Of a DNA stretch of 45,538 nucleotides, positions 1-8,449 are shown in pieces. Within the stretch, counting starts at the first letter, position 1; every line of letters begins with the position of its first letter. Under the pieces are notes generated by a model. It was not told the DNA's origin, did not search any database, and worked only from the letters and a program-made list of their open reading frames with translations. The position numbers and the translations under genes were made by a program. Source of the stretch: Chloroherpeton thalassium (GTDB lineage: Bacteria > Bacteroidota > Ignavibacteria > Kapaibacteriales > UBA2268); assembly GCA_020722095.1 (NCBI GenBank), contig DYLM01000009.1:1-45538 (forward strand), given 5' to 3'.

Positions 1-30
1 CGGAGAGAGTTAGGGAGAGGTTCTATCATA

Positions 31-48
31 GGCAGAGCAAGCTCTGCC
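31..48. repeat. REP-like palindrome near window edge
   Basis: Perfect inverted repeat: GGCAGAGC, a two-base AA spacer, then GCTCTGCC. On the minus strand it is directly preceded by GTAGG, the kind of GTAG lead-in typical of REP elements mobilised by RAYT (TnpA-REP) transposases. It lies 3' of the minus-strand methyltransferase that ends at 90, so it could also act as a transcript end, although no T-run follows on that strand. No RAYT gene is visible in this window. Membership of a dispersed family is inferred. Confidence 0.5.
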
Positions 49-89
49 CCTACAAATTTAACTAGCTCCTAACACCAAACACCAAAATG

Positions 90-1097
90 TCATTTTTTTC
101 CAATTATAAGGCTTTTTCCAAAGTTAGTTTCTACTTTGTAAATGTCCATAAACCAAGCTTCTTTGAGTGCAAACCAAATATCAGTATTATTCAACACTTC
201 GCCATCTAAAGTATTAATCATCATATTTAGAGCTTGCATTGTGGATTCCTGCGGACCAGTTTTATCATCATTGTAGAAATAATCAAATACTGCTATCACT
301 CCATTGAAATTCATAGAATCATAGATTTTTTTCATTAAATTCAAATTTGATTGAAACGAAAACTCACTCAATACATCGGATAATATCACCAAATCATAAT
401 CTTTGCCAAAATCATCAGTAATCATATCCGCAGAAATTACTTTTATTCTTTCATTCAAACCGGATCTATCAATAAATTTTTGCGTTATATTAGCTACTCG
501 AGGCAATTCAAGTGCATACACAGTTGATTTGGGGTACATTTTTGCAAATTCTATTGAATAGACACCAGAACCTGCTCCTAAATCAAGAATTTTATACGGA
601 TTTTTAACTGGAACTTGTTTGCAAATTAAATCGGCATATTTTTTGGATTCACGGAAACTCGACAAAATGAATGATTCCAACCAAGAATCACTTTTCTCGG
701 AAATATCCTGATACCGAACAGGTTTGCCAATGCGGATTGTTTGTGTTAGATTACTCCAATTATCCCAAAGCGAGGCGATGTGCATTAAATCGCCAAGATA
801 ATTTGGACTTTCACGACTTAAATAAATCAGGGAATCGGGCTTATTTGTGTAGGTATCGCCCTTTTTAAGCAAAAAGCCCATATTGACCAAAGCATTCAGA
901 AGCTTTTCTAATGATTTTACATTTGCATTCACTTCTTCTGCAATTTGAGAAACTGCTTTTGTTTCAGTTCCAATTACTGTAAATACATCAAGTTCTAAAC
1001 TTGAAAATAAAATTCTACTTTTCTGAAAATTATTAGCAATTTCCCTAATATATTGGTCTCTTTTTTCGATATTAATAAAAGTTTCTTGTGTTTTCAT
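90..1097 (-). CDS. SAM-dependent O-methyltransferase (Methyltransf_2-like)
   Basis: A 335-residue class I SAM-dependent methyltransferase. Residues 1 to about 100 form a helical winged-helix/dimerisation domain of the kind seen in plant-type and BchU/CrtF-like O-methyltransferases. The catalytic Rossmann domain follows, with motif I ILDLGAGSGVYSIEFA near residue 170 and a later acidic strand VILSDVLSEF. The N-terminal domain plus the SAM fold place it in the Methyltransf_2 superfamily. The substrate (a small phenolic, quinone-like or pigment-like molecule) cannot be read from sequence. The ATG at 1097 has no clear Shine-Dalgarno, but a TATATTTG promoter-like box lies about 33 bases upstream. 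It is transcribed divergently from lpdA and appears monocistronic within the window. Family call is firm; function is open. Confidence 0.8.
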   Translation of the reverse strand: MKTQETFINIEKRDQYIREIANNFQKSRILFSSLELDVFTVIGTETKAVSQIAEEVNANVKSLEKLLNALVNMGFLLKKGDTYTNKPDSLIYLSRESPNYLGDLMHIASLWDNWSNLTQTIRIGKPVRYQDISEKSDSWLESFILSSFRESKKYADLICKQVPVKNPYKILDLGAGSGVYSIEFAKMYPKSTVYALELPRVANITQKFIDRSGLNERIKVISADMITDDFGKDYDLVILSDVLSEFSFQSNLNLMKKIYDSMNFNGVIAVFDYFYNDDKTGPQESTMQALNMMINTLDGEVLNNTDIWFALKEAWFMDIYKVETNFGKSLIIGKK

Positions 1098-1129
1098 AAA
1101 ATATTAACTTTTTTACAAATTTATGAACA

Positions 1130-1137
1130 CAAATATA
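1130..1137 (-). promoter_or_regulatory. Putative Bacteroidota -7 promoter box (TATATTTG)
   Basis: On the minus strand this reads TATATTTG, matching the TAnnTTTG -7 consensus of the Bacteroidota primary sigma factor. It lies about 33 bases upstream of the methyltransferase ATG. No transcript data are available, and in AT-rich DNA a chance match is possible. Confidence 0.35.
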
Positions 1138-1251
1138 AATAATTATTCTTTATAATCAAATAAATAACAAATATTATTTTGAATTATTACAAAATTCTAA
1201 TCAAAATTATACGTCTATTTTATTTTCAATTCAAAAATTCGGAGTTATTTG

Positions 1252-2655
1252 ATGAACGAACATCAAGCAGATTTGGTAGTGATTGGCTCTGGTCCGGGTG
1301 GATATGTAGCCGCTATCAGAGCATCTCAATTAGGATTAAAAACAATTTGTATAGAAAGAGCAGAACTTGGTGGTATCTGTTTAAATTGGGGTTGTATCCC
1401 CACAAAAGCATTATTGAAAAGTGCTGAAATGATTCATCACATCAAAGATGCTAAAAGTTATGGTTTGCAAGTGAACGATTTTTCATTTGATATTAATGAA
1501 ATCGTGCAAAGAAGCCGAAAAGTTGCCGACAAAATGTCGAAAGGCGTGCAATTTTTATTCAAAAAAAATAAAGTTCAAGCAGTAATTGGTTTTGGTAAAA
1601 TTATCAATAAAAATACAGTTGAAGTAACTGATGCCGATGGTAAAATTACAGATAAAATCACTGCAAAAAATATTATGATTGCCACCGGTGCTCGTCCAAG
1701 AATGTTTCCTGGCATCGAAGTTGACCGCAAAGTAATCATTACAAGCCGCGAAGCAATGACTCTCAACACTAAACCCGAATCTCTTATCGTTATGGGAGCG
1801 GGTGCTATTGGAGTTGAATTTGCTTATTATTATAGTTCACTTGGGACAAAAGTGACAATCATCGAAATGATGGATAGATTATTGCCAATTGAAGATGAAG
1901 ATGTTTCCAAAGAGTTGCTAAAACATTATAAAAAATATGGAATCGAAGTTCTAACTTCCACTCGCGTTCTTTCGGCAAATACAGTGAATGGCAAAGCGGA
2001 AATAAAAATTCAAGCAAAAGATGGAAGTGAAAAAACTATAACAGCTGATTATGCATTAAATGCGATTGGAATTCAAGCAAATATCGAAAATATTGGTTTA
2101 GAAAATGTTGGTATTGAATTAGAAAAAAACTTTATTAAAACCAACAAATTTATGCAAACTAATATTCCTAACATTTATGCTATTGGTGATGTTGCCGGTG
2201 CTCCTTGGCTTGCCCACAAAGCATCTGCTGAAGGAATTGAAGCTGCCGAACATATCGCAGGACATCACACAAGTGGTGTTGATTATAATAATATCCCAGG
2301 CTGTACTTATTGCATTCCTCAAGTAGCAAGCGTTGGTTTGACCGAAACGAAAGCAAAAGAAATGGGATACGAAATAAAAGTTGGCAAATTCCCATTTGCT
2401 GCAAGTGGCAAAGCAACTGCTATTGGCGATAATTCTGGCTTTGTTAAAATGATATTTGATGCAAAATACGGAGAAGTTCTTGGTGTGAATATGATTGGAC
2501 CTGATGTGACGGAATTAATTGGTGAAGCTGGATTGGCTCGTAGTATTGGAGCAACTGGCAAGTCCATTTTCAAAACAATTCACTCCCATCCAACATTGAA
2601 CGAGGCTTTGATGGAAGCCGCAGCAAATGCTTATGGTGAATCTGTAAATATTTAA
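1252..2655 (+). CDS. lpdA: Dihydrolipoyl dehydrogenase (E3)
   Basis: FAD- and NAD-dependent flavoenzyme that reoxidises dihydrolipoamide in 2-oxoacid dehydrogenase or glycine cleavage complexes. Visible in order: the FAD-binding GSGPGG near residue 12; the redox-active disulfide GGICLNWGCIP (C43 and C48); the NAD-binding MGAGAIGVEFA near residue 180; the second FAD motif IYAIGDVAGAPWLAHKA; and the C-terminal HPTLNE, giving the catalytic His446-Glu451 pair. The 467-residue length is normal. The reading frame is open back to a TTG at 1249, but ATG 1252 has GGAG at 1241-1244 with seven-base spacing and is preferred. No E1 or E2 genes are nearby, so the partner complex is unknown. Confidence 0.95.
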   Translation: MNEHQADLVVIGSGPGGYVAAIRASQLGLKTICIERAELGGICLNWGCIPTKALLKSAEMIHHIKDAKSYGLQVNDFSFDINEIVQRSRKVADKMSKGVQFLFKKNKVQAVIGFGKIINKNTVEVTDADGKITDKITAKNIMIATGARPRMFPGIEVDRKVIITSREAMTLNTKPESLIVMGAGAIGVEFAYYYSSLGTKVTIIEMMDRLLPIEDEDVSKELLKHYKKYGIEVLTSTRVLSANTVNGKAEIKIQAKDGSEKTITADYALNAIGIQANIENIGLENVGIELEKNFIKTNKFMQTNIPNIYAIGDVAGAPWLAHKASAEGIEAAEHIAGHHTSGVDYNNIPGCTYCIPQVASVGLTETKAKEMGYEIKVGKFPFAASGKATAIGDNSGFVKMIFDAKYGEVLGVNMIGPDVTELIGEAGLARSIGATGKSIFKTIHSHPTLNEALMEAAANAYGESVNI

Positions 2656-2766
2656 TTTAGACAAAGATTCCTGAAATTAAATAGCAAAAAAAAAGATGAT
2701 GTCCAGAAAGAACAAATCTTAAATAATTGTCATTAACATTAGATAAGAATAATTTAAACCAAAAAA

Positions 2767-2795
2767 AATCCTGCAAGTTTTGAATTTGCAGGATT
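2767..2795 (-). terminator. Rho-independent terminator of the Tricorn gene
   Basis: Ten-base perfect stem (AATCCTGCAA / TTGCAGGATT) with a nine-base loop. On the minus strand it is followed by a run of eight T. It begins about 22 bases after the stop codon of the minus-strand Tricorn gene. On the plus strand there is no T-run, so it serves mainly the Tricorn transcript. Confidence 0.8.
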
Positions 2796-2817
2796 AATTA
2801 ATATAAACTTAACTGTG

Positions 2818-5800
2818 TTATTTCTTTGGATATGGTGGTGTAGTTTTAGGCAATTGTTGTTTCTTATTAGTTTTAATATCTTGAAGAATAACTTCAATTG
2901 CTTTGTCTAATTGTTCATCAACACCAATCCATTCTTTGTGAGGATCGTTCTCGATTTCGATATCTGGAATCATTCCCACATCTTCTAATATCCAAGTTCC
3001 GTCTGTTCCGAAGTTAGCAAATTCAGGCTTCGTCATATATGAACCATCAGTAAATGGCAAAGACCCACGAATACCAATAACACCGCCCCAAGAGCGTTTG
3101 CCGATAAGTTTTCCTAAATTATATTTCTTGAATTGATAAGGGAATAAATCACCATCGGACATAGATTGTTGATTAATCAAACAAACCAAAGGACCAGGCA
3201 TTGTAGCAGTGGGAGTACCAGTGATGATTTCTTGGTTGCGAGCGTGTTCGGCAACACCAAATTCACGGCGTAATCTCTCGATAACTAATGGGCTTACATT
3301 TCCGCCACCATTATAGCGGTCATCAATGATAAGTCCTTCTTTATTAAGTTGTGGATAGAAATACTTAACGAACTCCAAAAGACCATTATCAAATCCCATA
3401 TCTGGAATGTGAATATAGCCAATTCTTCCATTGGTTGCTTTTTCAACATAACGCCTATTGTTTTCAACCCAATTTAAATAAATAAGATTTTCCTCGTTAC
3501 CAATAGTTTTAACCCAAATATCGTGCGCTCCATCTTTACTTGGTTTAGAATTAACTGTTAATTTAACATATTGATTTACTTTATTGTTCAATGCTTTATT
3601 TGGATGATTTAATTTGCTTAATGGTTCATCGTCAATTGCAATAATATAATCGCCAACTTTTACATTCAAACCTGGCTCTGTTAAAGGAGAATATGTTTTT
3701 GGATCCCAATTTCTGCCTTCGAAGATTTTTTCAATTTTGTAGAAACCAGAATTATCTAATGAATATCGAGCACCCAATAAACCGATTTTGACTACTGGAA
3801 GTTTAGGCATATCGCCACCGCCAACATAAGCATGACCTATATCCAATTCACCAATCATTTCGCCAATCAAGAAAGTTAAATCAAAGCGAGTATTCACATA
3901 AGGTAAAAGTTTAGCATATTTTTCTTTAATGGCTTTCCAATCCACTCCGTGCATATTTGGATCATACAAGAAGTATTTCATTTGTCTCCAAGCCTCGTTG
4001 AAGATTTGAGTCCATTCTTCTTTTTTGTCCAAATACATTTCCATATTTTCAATATTAAGTTTTCCACCTTTTAGGTCAACTTTCTTGCCTAAATCAGCGA
4101 TATAATAATTGCCGTCTTTAGCAACTAATATTTTTTTACCATCGTTTGAAATTGCAAATCTGGAAAAATCGCCAACTTGTTCTTCTTTCTTTTCCTTGAG
4201 GTCGAATGAGTAAAATGAAGGAGTTGTTGAAGAGGAATATCTTGCATAATAGATTTTTCCATTGAATACATTTAATCCGTAATATCCGCCATTAGGAGTA
4301 GGAATTTCGAATAATCTATCTTGCAAACCATCTAAATCAATTTTAATTGAATTATCAACTTCAGCACTTTTATCTTTTGCATCTTTGTCTTTTGCTTTTT
4401 TGTCTGATTTTTCTACTTTTTTATCAGGAGAAATCATTAAATCAGATTCGTATTTAGCTAATGGATTTTGGTCGGTATTATTTAGTACTAATCCATAAAT
4501 ATTCTCCATATCTTCGAATAAATAGTTATATTCAAATTCACCAACTTTACCTTGGAAGTGACGACTGGAAACAAAGAACAAATATTTCCCGTCTGGATCC
4601 CAAGTTGGTTGTGATGAATTGTAAAATTCTGAAGTAATCTTATGGGTCTTGCCATCGGCAATATTGTACAAGTGAATTTGATTGAATTGATTATCTCCAG
4701 CATCCACATAAGTTATCCATTTGGAATCTGGTGAAAATCCAAAACTTCTGATTTCCCAAACTTTGGAATGAGCAATAGTTTTGGATTTCTTTGCGGAAAC
4801 ATCTATCAAATACAAGTTCATTTCTTTGTCAGAATTCAGTAAGTATTTGCTATCAGGCGACCAATCTAATTCAAATCTATAAGACTTTGCATCATTGGTT
4901 AATTGAGTAAGTCCGCTTCCATCGGGTTTAATTATATACACTTCATCTTCCCCAGATTTATCGGAAATAAAGGCTATCCATTCGCCATCTGGAGACCATC
5001 TGGGATTTCTATCGTGAACACCAACACTTTTTGTAATATTAATGACATTTCCTTTTTCGGCAGGAACTATAAATAAATCACCACGAGCAGCAAATAATCC
5101 TGCATTTCCTTTTGGAGAAATTTCCGAACCAGCGATAAAGTTCTTTACAGGTTCAATTTCGGGACGCGAACTTGCAAAATCTTCTGAAATCATTATAGGC
5201 ACTTTACTAACTTGATCATTTGCTAAATCAACTAAATAAACAGCACCACCAGCAGTAAACGAAATGTGCTTTGCTCCTAATGAAGGGAATTTAACATCAT
5301 AATCAGTAAAATTTGTCACTTTTTTTGTTTGTTTAGATGATAAATCATAAACAAATAAGTTCATCACTCTATCTCTATCAGATAAAAAGTAAATTTTATT
5401 TCCAGCCCACATTGGAATAATATCTTGTGCAGGATTATTTGTGATGTTTTCTATTTTATTTGTTTTGAAATCATAAATCCAAATATCATCTGCTTGCCCG
5501 CCGCTATATCTTTTCCAAGTGCGGAATTCACGGAAAATTCGGTTATAAGCAAGTTTTGTTTCGTCAGGTGAGAACGAGGCAAAGCCACCTTTTGGTAATG
5601 GTAACATTTCTGGCATCGAACCATCACTTGCAACTGTGTATAAATTACCAACTAATGAATTCCAAGTATCTTGGCGACCTCGATAAAGAATTTTTTTACC
5701 ATCTTTTGTCCATTGCATAATGATTTTATCAGGACCCATACGGTCTGGCAAATTAGGCAAATCCACTCCATAAGTTACGCGGAAAGGCTGACCGCCATAA

Positions 5801-6090
5801 TTTGGAACTGTGTAAATATCGGCATTTCCGTCATAATTGCCAATAAAAGCAATAGTTTTGCCATTTGGCGAAAAGCGTGGGAATTGTTCAATTCCAAGTG
5901 AGGTTGTAATTCTACGAGCTAAACCACCATTAAGTGGCACAACAAAAACATCCCCACCATAAATGAAAGTGATTTCGGTATCCGATGTATTAGGATACAT
6001 CATAAGCATTGCTTCTGTTTGAGCATTAGTATTTGAAGCGAAAAATAATCCAAAAACTAATAAAAACAGAAAAGATTTTAAGAATTTCAT
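2818..6090 (-). CDS. Tricorn-like S41 protease, exported
   Basis: A 1090-residue Tricorn-family protease. The ATG at 6090 is chosen over the upstream GTG at 6123 because GGAG lies four bases before it and it starts a signal peptide (hydrophobic residues 5-19, cleavage near Ala23). Residues 25 to about 540 hold repeated PD40/WD40-like blades (for example FSPNGKTIAFI and WSPDGEWIAFI). A Lys/Asp-rich linker spans about 556-580. A second propeller, a helical domain, a PDZ-like region (about 765-860) and a C-terminal S41 domain follow. Probable catalytic residues are His753 (DIGHAYVGG), Ser978 (SMSDGD) and Glu1036 (ILEDVGMIPD). Family knowledge suggests processive degradation of peptides; the signal peptide implies a periplasmic site, unlike archaeal cytosolic Tricorn. 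A terminator follows the gene. Confidence 0.92.
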   Translation of the reverse strand: MKFLKSFLFLLVFGLFFASNTNAQTEAMLMMYPNTSDTEITFIYGGDVFVVPLNGGLARRITTSLGIEQFPRFSPNGKTIAFIGNYDGNADIYTVPNYGGQPFRVTYGVDLPNLPDRMGPDKIIMQWTKDGKKILYRGRQDTWNSLVGNLYTVASDGSMPEMLPLPKGGFASFSPDETKLAYNRIFREFRTWKRYSGGQADDIWIYDFKTNKIENITNNPAQDIIPMWAGNKIYFLSDRDRVMNLFVYDLSSKQTKKVTNFTDYDVKFPSLGAKHISFTAGGAVYLVDLANDQVSKVPIMISEDFASSRPEIEPVKNFIAGSEISPKGNAGLFAARGDLFIVPAEKGNVINITKSVGVHDRNPRWSPDGEWIAFISDKSGEDEVYIIKPDGSGLTQLTNDAKSYRFELDWSPDSKYLLNSDKEMNLYLIDVSAKKSKTIAHSKVWEIRSFGFSPDSKWITYVDAGDNQFNQIHLYNIADGKTHKITSEFYNSSQPTWDPDGKYLFFVSSRHFQGKVGEFEYNYLFEDMENIYGLVLNNTDQNPLAKYESDLMISPDKKVEKSDKKAKDKDAKDKSAEVDNSIKIDLDGLQDRLFEIPTPNGGYYGLNVFNGKIYYARYSSSTTPSFYSFDLKEKKEEQVGDFSRFAISNDGKKILVAKDGNYYIADLGKKVDLKGGKLNIENMEMYLDKKEEWTQIFNEAWRQMKYFLYDPNMHGVDWKAIKEKYAKLLPYVNTRFDLTFLIGEMIGELDIGHAYVGGGDMPKLPVVKIGLLGARYSLDNSGFYKIEKIFEGRNWDPKTYSPLTEPGLNVKVGDYIIAIDDEPLSKLNHPNKALNNKVNQYVKLTVNSKPSKDGAHDIWVKTIGNEENLIYLNWVENNRRYVEKATNGRIGYIHIPDMGFDNGLLEFVKYFYPQLNKEGLIIDDRYNGGGNVSPLVIERLRREFGVAEHARNQEIITGTPTATMPGPLVCLINQQSMSDGDLFPYQFKKYNLGKLIGKRSWGGVIGIRGSLPFTDGSYMTKPEFANFGTDGTWILEDVGMIPDIEIENDPHKEWIGVDEQLDKAIEVILQDIKTNKKQQLPKTTPPYPKK

Positions 6091-6164
6091 AAAACTCCAT
6101 TTTTTTTTGATTAATAACGGCACAATTATTGATATATTTTTTTATAAATAAATTTAAGTTTTTG

Positions 6165-6172
6165 TAATTTTG
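6165..6172 (+). promoter_or_regulatory. Putative -7 promoter box (TAATTTTG) of the LytR_C gene
   Basis: TAATTTTG matches the Bacteroidota TAnnTTTG -7 element and lies 13 bases before the ATG at 6186. The same octamer occurs upstream of rpsO, tRNA-Pro and the glycerophosphodiesterase gene, which strengthens the case. Confidence 0.45.
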
Positions 6173-6185
6173 AATTGGGGGAAAA

Positions 6186-6680
6186 ATGCAATTTTCAATA
6201 AACAATATCAAAGAACGATTAAAAGAAAAATCTGATAAAATAATCCGTACATCATTTAATGTATTAAACGGATTTATGCTTCTTTTTGTTACACTTCTGG
6301 TAATGTCTTTTACAAATAGAGTGATTATTTCACCACCAGTGGATTCTCAATTAGAAGAAAATATTGAGAAACTGAACAATTTAGAAGTTATTCAAGTTTC
6401 AGTATTAAATTCAACAACAATAAATGGATTAGCAAATAAAGCTCGTAACTATATGCAATTGCGCAACTTCGATGTTGTTGAAATAGGGAACTTTCCAGAA
6501 CAAGCCCCAAAATCAATGATAATTGATAGAATGGGAGATTTTGCATCAGCAAAGAAAGTAGCAAAAGTATTTGGCATTGCAGATTCACTTATTGTAACGG
6601 AGATTGATTCTTCATTATTTGTGAGAACTTCCATTGTAATTGGACAAGATTATCCAAAATTACCATTTTTCAATCAATAA
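6186..6680 (+). CDS. Membrane-anchored LytR_C domain protein
   Basis: A 164-residue protein with a cytoplasmic basic N-terminus, one transmembrane helix (about residues 29-44, GFMLLFVTLLVMSF) and an extracytoplasmic LytR C-terminal-like domain. The domain starts at IQVSVLNSTTINGLANKARN and contains the characteristic RNFDVVEIGNF. The LCP/LytR catalytic domain itself is absent, so this is a stand-alone LytR_C protein as found across the FCB group, not a cell-wall ligase. The role is unknown, presumably in the envelope. The ATG follows a G-rich GGGGG stretch that can act as ribosome binding site. It diverges from the Tricorn gene and converges with the R-M pair. Confidence 0.75.
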   Translation: MQFSINNIKERLKEKSDKIIRTSFNVLNGFMLLFVTLLVMSFTNRVIISPPVDSQLEENIEKLNNLEVIQVSVLNSTTINGLANKARNYMQLRNFDVVEIGNFPEQAPKSMIIDRMGDFASAKKVAKVFGIADSLIVTEIDSSLFVRTSIVIGQDYPKLPFFNQ

Positions 6681-6712
6681 AATAGTAATTTTTCCTGTTA
6701 TTTTATGTAATT

Positions 6713-7306
6713 TTACATTTCAGCTTGTTTTCTTTTAGATTTGTTTTTTAGACTTTTACGTGTAATTGCTGAATGTTCTTTCTTTACTTCTTCCGGCCAA
6801 TCTTTTCCTTGTTCTTGAATATTCCAATCTGGATATTGATTTTCAACTGATAAATAATCTGTTAAACAACACTCTTCAATAACCTTGCAATTAATACTTG
6901 CATTAGGTACTTTGTGTAATCCGAATAATCCTTTAACTTCCGCTTCAAAATCATCGTGATAAATCATATAAAATTCAATTTTTTTGCCTGTTAATATTGT
7001 TGAATAAAGAAAATACCAAACTCCATAACTTCTAATACTTGGTCTTCCGTTTATCCCGCCATCTCTATATATTGATAAAGTTCCTTTCATTCCTCCTTTA
7101 TCTTGGGACGCTCCTATTTTCTTTATTTCACCATTTACAACAATCAAATAAACTCTTGAATAATTCTTTGTAAGAATATCCTTAGGTAATGGATTCCCAT
7201 TTTCATCTTTTAAATCAGTAAGGTAATTAAAATTTAATTTTGTTGAATTTTTAACATATTCAACATCTGCAATTTTAAATGCAGTTTTAACTTGAGATAT
7301 GTGCAT
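6713..7306 (-). CDS. Putative GIY-YIG-like restriction endonuclease
   Basis: A 197-residue protein not recognised by global similarity. Several spaced motifs resemble a diverged GIY-YIG nuclease of the Eco29kI/Hpy188I restriction class: RVYLIVVNGE (residues 51-60, the GIY strand), KKIGAS (62-67, the YIG strand), an Arg at 81 in IYRDGG, and a C-terminal VIEECCLTDY...YPDWNIQE (142-165) matching the usual catalytic Glu followed by Asn. The tail is strongly basic. It starts three bases after the D12 methyltransferase, and its AGGA ribosome binding site lies inside the last methyltransferase codons, so the two are translationally coupled. The role as cognate REase is inferred from context plus motifs. 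A different small R-M accessory protein is possible. Confidence 0.5.
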   Translation of the reverse strand: MHISQVKTAFKIADVEYVKNSTKLNFNYLTDLKDENGNPLPKDILTKNYSRVYLIVVNGEIKKIGASQDKGGMKGTLSIYRDGGINGRPSIRSYGVWYFLYSTILTGKKIEFYMIYHDDFEAEVKGLFGLHKVPNASINCKVIEECCLTDYLSVENQYPDWNIQEQGKDWPEEVKKEHSAITRKSLKNKSKRKQAEM

Positions 7307-7309
7307 ATT

Positions 7310-8302
7310 TTATCCTATTATTAATAATTCATGTGATGTTTTAATATTATTATTATCGTAATCTCGCTCTAATCTATTCTTGCCTATTCTTGTTTCCCCT
7401 TGTCCCATTGTATATTGCCAAGAAATTTCTACAATATTAAAATCTTTGTAAGCATTTCGAATCCAAGTACAATCATTATAAGATAGTATAAATCCAGCTT
7501 TGTGTTCTTTTAGTAAATTGGCAAGCAGCTTATGATTAAATCCATTATGATGTATTGGAAAATTCCTCATTGGATAAATGCCCTTAAACATTTTACTATC
7601 GCCATCTAAATAATACGGAGGGTCTAAATAAAGGAAGTCATTTGAATGTTTTGGTATTGATTTTTCAAAGCTTTCATTATAAACTTGAAGTCTTGGAACA
7701 TTGAAATTTTTTACTTTCTCTAACATTGATAAATATTTTTTTTCATCATTGTAATTAGAAGAATACCAACCGAGGAAACCAGGTCCATAACTTAAATTAT
7801 GGCTATAATAATAATAAGTTGCCAGCTCGATATTTGTTAAATCGTTTTTTAATAGACCATCTTTTTTGTTCCAAATCTTCTTTAAAATAACTTTGACCCT
7901 TTCATATTCTTCTTTACTACTTTCTAAAGCATTCAATTTTTCGTATAATTCTACTGGAAAATTAATTTGTACATTCCAATAATTAACAAGTAAATCAAAA
8001 ATATCATAACCAATTACTTCAATATCTAACTCTTTAGCTAATGCTATTTCAACGCTTGCACCCCCGATAAAAGGGCTTACCACTTTTTGAATATTGTCGG
8101 GTAAATATTCCAAAATATTGCCAACTGCTAAAGATTTACCACCTCCATACCTCAAAGGGCTTTCAGTATACCTTTTGTAACCATTTTTTGATTTTAACTT
8201 TTTCAAAAATATATCTTTCTTATCTTTAAACATATCTTTGAATAAAAAATCTACTTTGTATTTTAAATCTTTATTTGCACTTTTATTCAATTTTACAGTC
8301 AT
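7310..8302 (-). CDS. D12-class (Dam-like) N6-adenine DNA methyltransferase
   Basis: A 330-residue DNA adenine methyltransferase of the MethyltransfD12 family. It shows SPLRYGGGKS (48-57), the SAM-binding PFIGGAS (77-83), the catalytic LDPPYYLDG with DPPY at 227-230, and the C-terminal SHELLIIG typical of this group. It transfers a methyl group to adenine N6 in a short recognition site that cannot be deduced here. The helical target-recognition insert lies at about 110-200. The first 45 residues form a Lys-rich extension before the core. It is the upstream gene of a tight pair with a GIY-YIG-like protein, so it is probably the protective half of a type II R-M system. No control (C) protein gene is seen. 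Confidence 0.88.
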   Translation of the reverse strand: MTVKLNKSANKDLKYKVDFLFKDMFKDKKDIFLKKLKSKNGYKRYTESPLRYGGGKSLAVGNILEYLPDNIQKVVSPFIGGASVEIALAKELDIEVIGYDIFDLLVNYWNVQINFPVELYEKLNALESSKEEYERVKVILKKIWNKKDGLLKNDLTNIELATYYYYSHNLSYGPGFLGWYSSNYNDEKKYLSMLEKVKNFNVPRLQVYNESFEKSIPKHSNDFLYLDPPYYLDGDSKMFKGIYPMRNFPIHHNGFNHKLLANLLKEHKAGFILSYNDCTWIRNAYKDFNIVEISWQYTMGQGETRIGKNRLERDYDNNNIKTSHELLIIG

Positions 8303-8338
8303 TGTTATTTTGCATTTATCTTTAGTTTTAAAACCAAT

Positions 8339-8366
8339 TTTTTCCTTTTTACAAAATAAGGAAAAA
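8339..8366. other. AT-rich hairpin between ykvA-like gene and methyltransferase
   Basis: Nine-base inverted repeat TTTTTCCTT / AAGGAAAAA with a ten-base loop. It lies 3' of the YkvA-like gene and about 37 bases upstream of the methyltransferase start. It could be a weak terminator separating the genes or a leader structure of the R-M transcript. No long T-run follows on the minus strand. Confidence 0.3.
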
Positions 8367-8397
8367 TATCAAATTAAGAAATAAATAAGTTTTACAC

Positions 8398-8425
8398 TTG
8401 TTCATTCGTGTCATTTTTTGTTCAT
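8398..8425. promoter_or_regulatory. Direct repeat TTGTTCAT x2 upstream of the R-M pair
   Basis: Two exact copies of TTGTTCAT (8398-8405 and 8418-8425), starts 20 bases apart, about two helical turns. They sit in the 147-base gap upstream of the methyltransferase. Regulatory meaning is inferred from spacing and place only. Confidence 0.25.
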
Positions 8426-8449
8426 ATTGTATATAATTTTTCTGTTTTT

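Noticed and set aside
6091-6123. GTG start for the Tricorn protein
   Set aside because: ATG 6090 has GGAG at proper spacing and begins directly with the signal peptide.
6186-6680. An LCP-family cell-wall ligase (LytR-CpsA-Psr)
   Set aside because: Only the LytR C-terminal domain is present; the LCP catalytic domain with its Arg/Asp residues is absent.
8339-8366. A firm rho-independent terminator
   Set aside because: The stem is made mostly of A-T pairs and no T-run follows on the relevant strand; kept only as a low-confidence hairpin.
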